Below are positions 21,054 to 31,528 of a DNA stretch of 64,000 nt, one piece after another. A model generated the notes under the pieces. The model did no database searches. It was not told the origin of the DNA and was given only the letters and a program-made list of their open reading frames with translations. Source of the stretch: Trametes villosa (taxonomy: Eukaryota > Basidiomycota > Agaricomycetes > Polyporales > Polyporaceae); assembly GCA_002964805.2 (NCBI GenBank), contig PUDQ02000003.1, positions 1,054,001-1,118,000 of the forward strand, read 5' to 3'. Each line of letters opens with the position of its first letter. Position 1 is the stretch's first letter. A program made the translations under genes and the position numbers.

Positions 21054-22202
21054 TGGAGGCTCCTTGAGAGTGGAAGTTGAGCTGCTTTTTGATTGCGTGC
21101 TTACATCACTGTACGACCTTTGTAGAGCCGCGGTAACTATCAACCTACTACCACTTGCAACCGAGATTTTGCGCGAGTTATGGTCATCTGCAATTACAGG
21201 AACAGAACATCTCGAAAGGAGAAGGGAGATGATCTACTTGGTTGGCACGGTAAGTACCGCATTTCGCTCGTTCTGAGGCGTGATTCTGACGCGACTGTCA
21301 CGGCAGCACGACGCTAAAATCGACCTGGAACTTTGACAGTTCGTCGTTCACGAGGTGGCGCAAGTATCGCCCCTCGGACGAGCATGCTTTTGGGTAGGCA
21401 TCTCTTGAAGAACATTGTCTATAGTTTCTCCATAGCCTCTCAACGAAATATCGCTCACTCGCTCACTCTCCATAGCCTCTCAGTCCTCCGCCTGCGACTT
21501 CAGATCCGCATCTCGAACGCCCCCCGGAACGCTATCCACAGTCTTTTCTCGGTCACATACCTCACAATGCTCGCTCTGCAGGCTTACATTGCTGCTCCGG
21601 CGGCGTCGCGAGTACGAGGGCAGACGATACGATAACTCCAGCTGCCTCGCCCCCCATGCGGGAGAATCATCCTGAGCATCACTGCGGATGAACCCCCCAT
21701 TGTGCGTCTCCACTCTGTCACGAGCTTGTTTCCGGAGAGTACGGTGCGTCATCACGCGCCAGCGTCGATGCTTCTCGTCGCCGAGAAGCCAGATACCATC
21801 GATTGAGGGTGCCGTGTGACCTTCGCCGTAAGCGAAGCTTGCGCGGCTCCCTCGTTTGAATGCGAGAAGGGCCCGATGGGCGAGGTAGCCGAGGATACAG
21901 GTACGAGCGTCGCGTGGAGAAACCTTCGCAGGAACACTGAGAAGCCCGTGCAACGTTAGCGACGCGCATGACCAGCTCGGTACGCTTTCGATGACGCTCG
22001 TCCGCCCGCTAGAAGGTCTAAACATATGTCTAGGGCGCTCTATTGGCGGTGTATCGTCATGCCTGCCGCGAACGTGGAACATTGGACGGGCGGCGTCGTG
22101 AATTTGTCTGCCCCCCGGCTCCGATGGAGCGCACGAGACGCGTATAAATGCGCCGACAGGCAACAATCCTGACACACGACGCGCTCCTCGCTTTCCGTCA
22201 TC
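21054..22202. other. intergenic region
   Basis: This 1.15 kb stretch holds no recognised gene. A 334-codon minus-strand open frame (21480-22484) runs antisense into the methyltransferase exon and has no family features. Confidence 0.5.
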
Positions 22203-24192
22203 ATGAGCTTCGCAGCCCTCCGTGCTCTGCACGCCTCTATCGGCAATGCGATTGAAGACCTGGAGCGCATCTACGGCGAGCGCTCGCAGTCGGAGCCACT
22301 CGAGCTCCCGCGCCTCGAGGATCCGTACTACACCACTGCCAAACACACCGCTGCAGAAACTCTTAGTCACGAACTCGACAACGATCCCGCCGTGTCGCTC
22401 GCGTCGAAGAAGATTGTCGCTGCGTGCGGCCAGCTTAGTGCCACGGTCAACAAGCCGTGGTACGGGCTTATGGAAGCCATTCAAGCAGTAAGTCGGGAAG
22501 TTTCACAGTTGGCCTTCTTCGCTGACGTATTGTCTTAGGGCCAACTCTCAGCGGCGCTTCGCTTCTTGGAGGCTGCCCACATCCCCGAGATTCTTCGGGA
22601 CGCTGGTCCTCAAGGGCTCCACGTACGCGACATTCACCGCTCGGTGACGGAATTGCGCCCCAAGAACGCTCCTCCCGACCCCGCAACTTTCACTGCGGCC
22701 AGATTAGGTTGGTATCTGGCGCTCATTCATCGCCAGTGGTAGCTGAACGTAACGTCACAGGCCATGTCTTGAGACTGCTGGCTACGTCCCACTGGTTGCA
22801 GGAGGTGGCCCCTGACGTCTTCGCGAACAACCGGCGGTCTTCGTATATCGACTCTGGGAAGACTCTCGAGCAGCTACGTGCAGAGTGAGTCACGCTTGCC
22901 ACATACGTTGTCGAACCGCGATGTAACAACGACAAATAGACCGGGCAAGAAGTACCTGGACACCGACGGCGTAGCAGCGTTTGTGGGTCTTACGTGAGCA
23001 TCTACTTCCCGTTACGAAGGAGACGCGACTGAAGTTATTCGATGTGCAGCGGAGACGAGGCCTTCAAGTTCATGGCGTACATGACGGAATGGTTCCTCCC
23101 CGACACCAGGACCGGCAGCCTTGTCCTAGATGCGAAAAGCGGCTTCGACCACGCAAAGAGCGCCGAGTCGGCCGCCAAGAACGAAAGCGACGTGGTGCAA
23201 TATGTTGCGCCGTTCAACCTCGCCTTCGACACGCAGCTCAACTTCTTCCCGTGGCTGGAGCTCCCGGAGAACCGCAGCAGGCTCGAGCGCTTTGGTCATG
23301 CTATGACGGGAACCCGGCAGTGGGAGACGAAGGAGGGTATCCTCTTCGGTAAGCTGGGATGCTTATCAACGGAGGCGATTTTGGCTATACGCGCGACTTA
23401 GGTTTCCCGTGGGCGGACCTGCCACCTGATTCCACGCTGGTCGACGTTGGCGGAGGCATCGGATCTACCTCGCTCACCGTAGCGCAGGCTCATCCTCACA
23501 TCAAGGTGGTGGTCGAAGATAGACCGCAGGTGGTCGAGATCGCGCCTTCGGTATGTCCGCTCGCGTCCTGTCTAACATGCGCAGCAACGCTCAGTTGGCG
23601 GACGTCGTAGTCATGGGGACCGGCTTATTCCCATTTGTTCGACTCCGGACGGATGTCATTCAGGGCTCGAGACCTCTTTGCCCCATGGGAGCCCCTCGCC
23701 TCCGAGAAGGTCCCCGATGTCTTCCTCCTGCGCCTCGTCTTGCATGATTGGCAGGACGAAGACTGTCGCAAGTGAGTGGATTCCCTCGTACGCACATTGT
23801 CGCAGCGCCTGACTGCAGTTTGGTATAGCATGCTGAGCCGTCTCCGCTCCGCCGCGGGCCCCAACACCAAGCTCCTCATCGGCGACATGCTCCTTCCCTA
23901 CGCGTGCGACAGCGACGACGCGTTTGTCCGGGAAGACTCCCCCGTTCTCCCCAACTTGGGCGTAGCGAACATCCACGGGTACTTGATCGACGTCATGGTA
24001 CGTTCCTCTATGTCCGATGATGCCTGCGTAGTCTGCTGACGAGGGGCCCGTCAGATGATGGGCATGTTCGGCGCGAAGGAGCGCACGGTCCAAGAGATGT
24101 CCGAGCTGGCGCTCTCGGCGGGCTGGAAGGTGACTGATATCAGACGCTCCCCTGGGTCGCTCTGGGCGTACACCACTGCGGTGCCGGTCTGA
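22203..24192 (+). CDS. plant-type O-methyltransferase 1
   Basis: This SAM-dependent O-methyltransferase of the COMT-like (plant-type, fungal secondary-metabolism) family would methylate a hydroxyl on a small aromatic or phenolic compound. Nine exons: 22203-22487, 22539-22707, 22761-22884, 22940-22993, 23050-23348, 23402-23550, 23611-23771, 23829-23997 and 24055-24192 (515 aa). Key parts are an N-terminal dimerisation/winged-helix region (HVLRLLATSHWLQEV), the SAM motif TLVDVGGGIGSTS, the acidic VVEDRPQVVE that binds the SAM ribose, and the LHDWQDEDC motif with the catalytic-base His. It ends WAYTTAVPV. The tandem neighbour at 25118 has the same exon phases and, except for exons 5 and 9, the same exon sizes. 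No other pathway genes adjoin it. Confidence 0.9.
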
Positions 24193-25117
24193 CCGTCTGA
24201 AGATGTTTTCGCTCGCGAGAGAAGATTTCATAGGAATGTCGTGACTAACGCAAATAGTATGTTGTACGACTAGACATGATGCAGACTCAATTTTCGTCTC
24301 ATGGCGTATCGGAGGCGCGGCGTGTGGCAGCGCCAAGATACGGTTTGCCGTCCGCCACTGTGCGGGGCCACTGTCAACTTCCATACGGGTACGTCGATAT
24401 CTCTCATACTAGCTCCTATCTCTCGCTCTATATCTAATACTAATTATTCTCATAGGTGTTGGGGTACATACTCGCACAGCCTGTCTGTGGCATGATGGTG
24501 TATCTCCAGCGGAGTGAGTATCGAGCGCGTGCCATCTCAAAGAAGTGTCAAGGCCGCCGTTACACATACTTCGGCACCGTACCCGCCAAGCCGTTCTTTG
24601 CGGTTGTCGGTGTATCAGGTAGGCGCAGTAAAGTATGCTGACAGACCCTCAAAGGCGCAACTACCTCCGTGATCACGAGATGTTGCGGTCTAGCTCACTT
24701 CTAGACAAACATGTGCGTAGCAGGGTGTGCCTTCCGACGTGAACAGAGGTTATCGCGTTCATGTTCACCGAAGAAAGGAGAAATGCGGCTTACACCCTGC
24801 ATATCTACTCGCCCTGGTGCGAGAACGGTGAGTGTCAGTGCTCACAAACTGTCGCGTTCACGGTGTGTGCTATCATTAATGTCGTTTATCCGCGTTGCTA
24901 GGAGCCCATAGCGCTGCGATCGTCACCAAACATTCGCATCCGCGCTTCCATCTACTGCGTGAAAGAACTCTATCGCCGCCGTTGACGCGACCTCGCACCC
25001 CATGACCTCCGTGGATAGGGCCATCACAGGGACGGACACACGGTATTGACCATAAAACATGGCTGAGATACATGCACTCCCGACGCGAACATATCTCTCG
25101 AATACCCCTCGCCCAAC
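24193..25117. other. intergenic region between the methyltransferase genes
   Basis: This 925-bp stretch holds the presumed terminator of the first and promoter of the second methyltransferase gene. No other gene is supported. Confidence 0.5.
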
Positions 25118-27159
25118 ATGGCTGTCGATGCACTCAGAGCACTTCACGCCTCCATAGGGGAAGCAATAGAGGACCTCGATCGGATCTTCAAGGAACGCTC
25201 GACGTCTCAGCCCCTCCAGTTCCCCTCTCTGGACGTCCCGTACTACCCCAACACCCCTCACACCGAAGCCGAGCGATTGGCCGAACAGCTGGTTGCAGAC
25301 CCGGACGTGGCCTTCGTCACGCGCCGCATCGTGGCTGCGTGTGGTCAACTGAGTGCGACTGTGAACAAGCCCTGGCTTGGGCTCATGGAAGTGGTGCAGG
25401 CGGTGAGCGCGTTTGCCACGTTTGGTAATGCCCGCTCTGACTTTGCGTAGGGCCAGCTCACCGCTTGCGTCCGTTTCATGGAGGCGGCCCATGTCGTCGA
25501 AATTCTACGAGAGGCGGGTCCCGGCGGTATGCACGCCAAGGACCTCTGCCGCGCGATCATCGAACTTCGTCCCAAGGATGCCCTGCCAGACCCTTCCATT
25601 CTCACGCCTCTACGACTTGGTGAGCTGTGATTCAGATGTTCTCATATCGCATACTGATTGTGAACTCGTTGGCGTCACAGCTCACGTCTTGCGGGTCCTC
25701 GCGACGTCTCACTGGCTCAGCGAGGTCTCTGCTAACGTCTTCACGAACAATCGGCGCTCCGCCTTCTACGACTCCGGAAAGACACTTGAACTGCTGCGAT
25801 CTGAGTACGTGATCACGTCCCGGGGCTTAATTTCGCTCGACTCACTCAAGGGCAGGCCGGAGAAGAAGTATGTCGATACAGATGGCTCCGCTGCTATGAC
25901 CGCGGTCGTGTAAATGTTTCCGCATAGCACCCTCTCACAGGATGCTGTCACTAATGTTTGTTCGACTGAAGCGGAGATGAAGCCTTCAAGGTACTCGCTT
26001 ATCTCACAGAATGGTTCCTCCCGGATACTCGGTTGGGCAGCCTGACCGTGGACGCGAAGGGCGGTTTCGACATACCACCGGCAGAGCACTCGACTCCCTC
26101 CCGGCTGGTAGTAGACGGCGAAAACGATGTTTTGACCCACTATCCGACAGCGTTCAATCTCGCCTTCGACACGCCCGCCGGATACTTCGACTGGATCGAG
26201 CTCCCTGAGAACCACCGCCGTCTGAATAGGTTCGGGAACGCGATGACAGGGACGTGCCAGTGGGAGAGTACGAACGAGATACTGCGCGGTACGTGAATGC
26301 TACTACCGCGCATGTGCTCAGCGTTTCCGGGAAGGTTCTAAGACCTCGTTTCGTAGGCTTCCCTTGGGAGAGCCTGCCCTCTGGCGCCGTCCTTGTCGAC
26401 GTCGGCGGCGGGATTGGCTCTACCTCTCTTACCGTCACTCAAGCCCATCCGCATATCCAAGTGGTAGTTGAGGATAGGCCACATGTGGTTGAAACGGCGC
26501 CCCATGTGAGTGTAGTATCAGCAACCATTGGCTATTCTGACTCGGCAACGCCTCTGCTACAGTCGTGGGGACCTAGGTTTGCCCCGCTCTTCGAGTCTGG
26601 TCGCATGTCGTGGCGCGCCAGGGACCTGTTCGCACCTTGGGAGCCGCTTGCGTCTGGGAAAGTGCCCGACGTGTTCTTGATTCGCATTGTTCTGCACGAC
26701 TGGCCAGACGAGGATTGCAAGAAGTGAGATCATTATTCCTTCAGACGAGAAGGGCCTTACGGACTACGGACTGATACATCTCGCGCCGCAGGATACTACG
26801 CCTACTTCGCCTCGCAGCTGGGCCGGACACAAAGCTCGTGATCGGCGATATGCTGCTTCCCTACGCATGCGCCGCCGACGGCGCCTTCGTCCCCGAAGAC
26901 TCTGGCCTTCTCGCAAATCTAGGGGTCGCGAACATTCATGGGTACCTGATCGACATCATGGTCCGTATTCCGGCGTACTCTGACACGTTGAGGGGGTTCA
27001 CTCATCTTCGGGCATCAGATGATGGGCCTGTTCGCGGCGAACGAGCGAACTGTCGACGAGATGGCCGAGTTGGCGCTCTCTGCGGGGTGGAAGGTTTCTG
27101 AGGTGCGGCGTGTACCCGGCTCGTTGTGGGCCTATACGACCGCTGTTCCTGCCCGGTGA
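25118..27159 (+). CDS. plant-type O-methyltransferase 2 (C-terminus altered by a transposon)
   Basis: This tandem paralogue of the gene at 22203 has nine exons: 25118-25402, 25451-25619, 25681-25804, 25856-25909, 25972-26288, 26357-26505, 26563-26723, 26792-26960 and 27019-27159 (522 aa). It has the same motifs: VLVDVGGGIGSTS for SAM binding, VVEDRPHVVE, and the LHDWPDEDC catalytic segment. Seven of nine exons have exactly the same length as in the first gene. The last codons now read AVP-A-R-stop, because a TIR element starts inside the penultimate codon at 27152 and supplies the stop. Beyond the element, at 28218-28229, the repeated target site is followed by the original last codons (AVP-V-stop type), matching the first gene. 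Two added residues at the very end probably leave activity intact. Confidence 0.9.
27145..27151. repeat. target-site duplication, left copy (GTTCCTG)
   Basis: This 7-bp direct repeat immediately precedes the left terminal inverted repeat and is repeated at 28218-28224, immediately after the right one. Confidence 0.85.
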
Positions 27160-28217
27160 AAAGTCGATCTGGGCGCTTCGGTTCCCATCTGTTCAAATAT
27201 CGTGAACCGATGGGAGCAGAAAATGGGACCACTTTCCCGATGCGCCCATAATCGCATATCAGCAAATATGGGGGATTATGGGGAAATATGGTCATGGCAG
27301 TCCATGTATATTGCCGCATCGTCTCCTATCGGGTCTCGTATACAGGCGTTCTGTGCTCGCGATGGGATCATATGGGAGCCGAATCGAATATATTGGGATA
27401 CACTACAAGGATACAGCATAGCGGCCTCAGAACACTACTCTACAGCTAAGAGTCCCTAGCGACTCAAGGTGTACCCTGCGAGGGGAGAACGTCGAAGTGT
27501 GATCTCGTAGGAATGGCGGGATAGACTCACATAAAGCTAACACGAGAAAGCTGTAGACTAGATGCAAAGAATCGCGTAAGTGTTAGATGGCGCCCAGAGT
27601 TGCCACACCCATTCCAACTGGCACGCACCGTGTTGGACGACCTGCGCTAGACCTAGATGAACAGGGGCTGCTAAGACCATATCAGCCGTCGCCGTTAGTG
27701 TACTTATGACTTACTGAAGGCGGGAATCGAGCAGGCACGCGGGACAAGCTGATGAGAGCGACCGCCAGTACTATAAGTCGGACTCGGCGGCAGGTGGTGG
27801 GGAGGAGGAAAGAGCGTACGACGGGGCAAAGGGTTCTGTGGGTTGACTTTATGACATGCCGCGGGGCATGTCTTCACGTTCCGAAAAGGGGGGTCCACTA
27901 GGTGACAAAGAGAGGGTGTCGAGCGAGAGAGCAAGTGAGCAGGCGAGCGCGAGTTGGCCTCGCGCGCGCGAGCCGTCTGCTAACGCGGAATCGTGTCAAC
28001 GCGAGCCTGATGCAAGCAAGGCTTGCATATTTCCCGTGCGATGCGGCCATATGCGCCCATATTTCTTCGAATCCACTCAACTTCGCGAGGAGGAATCCTG
28101 ACAGCCACTGACGCACTATTTTTAGGAACATATGGGACACGATGAGAGACGATGGGAATATTGCGACCATAATTCAACCGATACGAGCCGAAGCGCCCAG
28201 ATCGACTTTTCACCGGG
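27152..28217. mobile_element. 1,066-bp non-autonomous DNA transposon (30-bp perfect TIRs)
   Basis: The ends are perfect 30-bp inverted repeats: 27152-27181, starting CCCGGTGAAAAGTCGATC, and 28188-28217, its complement. They are flanked by the 7-bp duplication GTTCCTG. The interior has no open frame with family features, so it needs a transposase in trans. It contains several ATATGGG-type motifs near both ends (e.g. 27250-27300, 27365-27380, 28040-28065, 28130-28140), resembling subterminal transposase-binding repeats, and a palindrome at 27851-27870 (GACATGCCGC and its complement). The superfamily is not assigned: a 7-bp duplication does not fit the common hAT or P (8 bp) or Tc1 (TA) patterns. 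Confidence 0.85.
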
Positions 28218-28224
28218 GTTCCTG
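28218..28224. repeat. target-site duplication, right copy (GTTCCTG)
   Basis: This matches 27145-27151. The next bases, TC TGA, complete the original last codon and stop of the interrupted methyltransferase gene. Confidence 0.85.
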
Positions 28225-28621
28225 TCTGAACGTGAACTGGCTTCGATCTCTTCCACGACGCACCCTGCGAAGTTGGACTGGCTTGGGTGCGGACATCGCT
28301 GGAGTACGAGCTCGACACAGAGGTTATCTTCTCGATCCATTGATTGAAACTCAACCCGGAGTTTGTTGATGAATAGTATACATTGCATACATTGTTCGCG
28401 GTTGGCTTAAGAAGCTGCATCGTCACGGTGGTAATTCGGCTAATAAGCGATCCTCAACAAGACTAGCATCGGTAACAAATAGACGTAAAGAGTGCACGCG
28501 GGTGGCACCCGCAGTGGCACTGTCGGGACTCAGATTAACCTGCGTCGTGCGACAAGCAGCCTCTGCCTATCCTCATCCTCGTCGATGTCCCTGGTAGAGT
28601 TTACTCTAATTACCCACAGAA
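28225..28621. other. intergenic spacer
   Basis: This is the original 3' flank of the methyltransferase gene and the upstream region of the F-box-like gene. Nothing else is recognised. Confidence 0.45.
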
Positions 28622-30520
28622 ATGGGTGAACACGAACAGGTCTCGTACCAGGGAATCTGTCGCCAGTATTCCGTAGTTACTGACAATTCTGTTCACCAGA
28701 ACATCGTCTTATACCGTAAAGGCGGCCTCGCCGCGACTCTCCCCGGGCCTTGCGAGATTCTCCTCCACATCTTCATCGACGCCATTCCCGCCTCACACGA
28801 ATACGATCCGTCAATCTCCCAAGGGCCGAACTCTTCCTGGCACCGTCTGTCGCTGGGGACAAAGAAGGCGCTTCCCCTCGTATGTCGCGCCTGGAATGGA
28901 CCTGCTACGGAGGTTCTGTATCGCGACGTCGCGCTTCGTCGCGTAGGGGAGGTACAGGGCCTGGCACATATGCTGCGCGCGTGCGCTTCGGACGGCGGCT
29001 CGAGCGGAGACATCGCTTCTCACAACCACGGCCACGATCTCTCGCCCCTCATCAGGCACATTCGCATCGACGCATTCCTCGTCCTCATGCCGCACGCGGC
29101 GGCTGTGAAAAGCAACCTGGCATACATCCTCCGACGCTGCACGAGGCTTCACAGCTTCCACTTCCACTCCAGTTCTCCGATCCCCGGCAGAGAGTGGTCC
29201 GATGAACTACTCGACTACCCGATGACAGAGTGTGCGCCTCATTGGCTGTGGCCGACCCTGAAGACCGAGGCGGACGACGTTGAGGCACCGCCTCCCCCCC
29301 GCGTACAAGACCCCGAGGAGAAGGAAGTTGTAGAGGCTCTCAGCGTGCGACTGGGCTCAAGCATACGTGTGCTGGACCTTCTCTCGTCCAATCCAGCGGA
29401 TCGCTGGTGGGGACGCAACTTGCTCCATACGGCGAACATTCATCCCTCTCTTCAAGTTGCAGCCAACAATCTCGTGTCTCTTCGGCTAGGGCGATGTTAC
29501 GGCCTTACAAGCTACCTAGCAAGCGGCGAGGTTCGTGAGCCTACTGTAGTCTTCAACGCTCTAGAAGAGCTCTACGTGTATCACGACATGCCGGCTTTCA
29601 CGCCGTACATGTGTCAAGCGTGGGTGCTGCCGCGCCTGAAGAAGCTCACGCTTCTCGGAAACGAGGGATATTCTTTCCAGCCAGAAGACATCATCCGGGC
29701 CCACGGTCGGCATCTGCGATATCTGCACTTGTACCCTGCCCTTCTTGGTTGCCCCTGGGAGGCGGACCCAGAACTCGAAACCTACGACTTGGTCCCACAA
29801 CTCGCTGAGCTGTGTGCGGAGCTGCAGCACCTCGTCCTGCCGGAACGACCTGCCTCTCGCGCTCAACCCTTGGCCTTCCATCACCCTACCCTGCGCTTCA
29901 TCGACGTTTGGGGCACCTCGACGGGCTTCGAGCAAGACTGGCCCCACGTCCCCGCGGACATCGGCGCACGCCTACGTGCTGCCATCGTAGACGAGGGCCG
30001 CTCGCAGCTGCCGAGCCTCATGTGCGTCCGCGCGTTGCTCTCCTGCCGCGATGCAGCGCGGCTGTCGTCTACCCACCTTGCGCCGGAGCGGCACCCGGAC
30101 TGGCCGGTCGTGTGCCACCCGTCGGCGTTCGACGGGTCGGAGGAGGACGTGTTCTTCCGGATCTTCTTTGGCAACTGGGCCGTGCAGACGCGGTGGGGCG
30201 TGTTGTCGCCTACTCGCACTCTGTGCCTGAGTAGCGGAGACGAGCGTGGCGGCGGGGAGGCCAGGGTTTCTACCGAATCATCGGCGGGTCCGGAGACTGA
30301 AGGTGATGACTCAGATGAGCATATCATCGAGGAAGAGGAGGAGGTGGACCTGCCGGACGAGATGCACCCCGACCCGGACATGCTGTTAGCGGTGCTCGAG
30401 GAACAAGGTTTGGAGTATCACGAAGAGCTGTTCGCCGATGCTGAATACGTGTTCCCGGACGAGGACAGTGACTCAGACGATGCTAGTTCAATGTACGACT
30501 CGGACACATTAGCGGAGTAA
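28622..30520 (+). CDS. F-box-like, leucine-rich protein
   Basis: A single long exon encodes 632 aa, a probable F-box-like substrate adaptor. The F-box-like helix is LPGPCEILLHIFIDAI (about residues 40-55). It is followed by YDPSISQGPNSSW, then LPLVCRAWNGPATEVLYRDVALRR, the part most typical of the basidiomycete family. The middle has irregular leucine-rich segments (LKKLTLLGNEG, LRYLHLYPALLG). The late WAVQTRWGVLSP segment matches the same region of the gene at 5157. The C-terminus is strongly acidic (EEEEEVD and DEDSDSDD). The two paralogues lie 23 kb apart on opposite strands. The ATG at 28622 was taken as the first in a long open frame; a splice-acceptor-like CACAG just before it leaves open an extra upstream exon. 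Confidence 0.75.
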   Translation: MGEHEQVSYQGICRQYSVVTDNSVHQNIVLYRKGGLAATLPGPCEILLHIFIDAIPASHEYDPSISQGPNSSWHRLSLGTKKALPLVCRAWNGPATEVLYRDVALRRVGEVQGLAHMLRACASDGGSSGDIASHNHGHDLSPLIRHIRIDAFLVLMPHAAAVKSNLAYILRRCTRLHSFHFHSSSPIPGREWSDELLDYPMTECAPHWLWPTLKTEADDVEAPPPPRVQDPEEKEVVEALSVRLGSSIRVLDLLSSNPADRWWGRNLLHTANIHPSLQVAANNLVSLRLGRCYGLTSYLASGEVREPTVVFNALEELYVYHDMPAFTPYMCQAWVLPRLKKLTLLGNEGYSFQPEDIIRAHGRHLRYLHLYPALLGCPWEADPELETYDLVPQLAELCAELQHLVLPERPASRAQPLAFHHPTLRFIDVWGTSTGFEQDWPHVPADIGARLRAAIVDEGRSQLPSLMCVRALLSCRDAARLSSTHLAPERHPDWPVVCHPSAFDGSEEDVFFRIFFGNWAVQTRWGVLSPTRTLCLSSGDERGGGEARVSTESSAGPETEGDDSDEHIIEEEEEVDLPDEMHPDPDMLLAVLEEQGLEYHEELFADAEYVFPDEDSDSDDASSMYDSDTLAE

Positions 30521-30740
30521 TCATGAGCGATGTATAATGCAAGCAAATCCTCATCCCTCGCTCCTGTGAGAACGCTCCGAGCAAGAGACACGTTGTGTCG
30601 CAAAAAGAAGGATACAATTCAATTTGGAAAACAAGCTACAGCATTTGTGGATCGAGTGCGCAACAGAATACAATACAGTTCATAGCTACTTCAGTCTCGC
30701 GAGCGTGGGCCAGATTCTTCTACACCTCCTCTAGATGCGC

Positions 30741-31528
30741 TTACGCCGCGGTGGGCTCCGCGCGCGCCAGGCGGCCGCCGGCCCTGTTAACGCTGGTCAC
30801 GCCGACGGTCTGGGTCTTGGTCGTGGTCGCCGTAGCCTGACTGGTCGAGAAGACGGTGCGGGTGATCGTGCGGGTGACCGGCACGGTCGTGCTCGTCACC
30901 GTCGTCGAGCCCTGCGTGGAGACGCTGGTGCTCGTCGCGGTCGCAGTCGCGGTCGCGGTCGCGGTGCCCGTCACCGTCGCAGTGCCCGTCACCGTCGCGG
31001 TGTCGGTGACCGTGCCGGTCGAGGTCGCCGTGTTCGTCTGCGTCGCGGTGGCCGTGTTCGTCTGCGTCACCGTCACGTCGATGGTGATCGTGATAAGGGC
31101 GCGCGGGACGATGACCGGCATGGCGTGCGGGTGGCGCGGCTCGCGCTTGCGCTGCGGGGTGGCCGTGGTGGTCGCGGTCTCCGTGACGGTGTAGGTGAAG
31201 GTGGGCGAGATGGTGGACGTCTGCGTGACGGTGGAGACGCTGGGACAGGTGGTCACCGTGCTGGTGGACTGGGTCGAGCTCGTGGTCGGCACGACCGTGC
31301 TGGTGGTCGGCTGGATGGTGGTCGTCGGCTGAGGGGCCGGAGAGGCCTGGTTGGAGTAGCCGGGGTTGTTCGGGTAGCCCGGGTAAGGGGGGTACTCGTA
31401 GCCAGGGTAGACTGCGAAGGGTTAGAAGGCGCGCAAGGGAAGAGAAGGAAAAGATGCTCACCCTGTGCATTGATTCCGACGCAGAGCGCGGCGAGTGCAC
31501 CGACGATGGCGAGCTTGGCAGAAGGCAT
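30741..31528 (-). CDS. secreted Thr-rich protein, A-type (pair 3)
   Basis: The longest member of the family (245 aa). Exon 1 (31528-31462) encodes a signal peptide starting MPSAKLAIVGALAALCVG; the phase-1 intron follows and exon 2 is 31411-30741. The mature part starts with Tyr-Pro-Gly repeats (YPGYEYPPYPGYPNNPGY), then a Thr/Pro region with the only mature Cys (TTCPS), a tribasic RKREPRHPHA (a Kex2-like site, shared with the A-type gene at 12651), and a long T-V-T/T-A-T repeat with imperfect TVTGTA units. It ends TVGVTSVNRAGGRLARAEPTAA. A TATA box (TATATAAG, 31618-31611 minus) is about 85 nt upstream. It is divergent from the B-type gene at 33141. The function is unknown. Confidence 0.78.

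Noticed and set aside
21480..22484. 334-codon minus-strand open frame
   Set aside because: It overlaps the first exon of O-methyltransferase 1 in antisense and shows no family motif.
22203..31528. A secondary-metabolite gene cluster built on the O-methyltransferases
   Set aside because: No polyketide, terpene or peptide synthase, P450 or transporter is seen nearby. F-box-like and secreted Thr-rich genes are the only neighbours.
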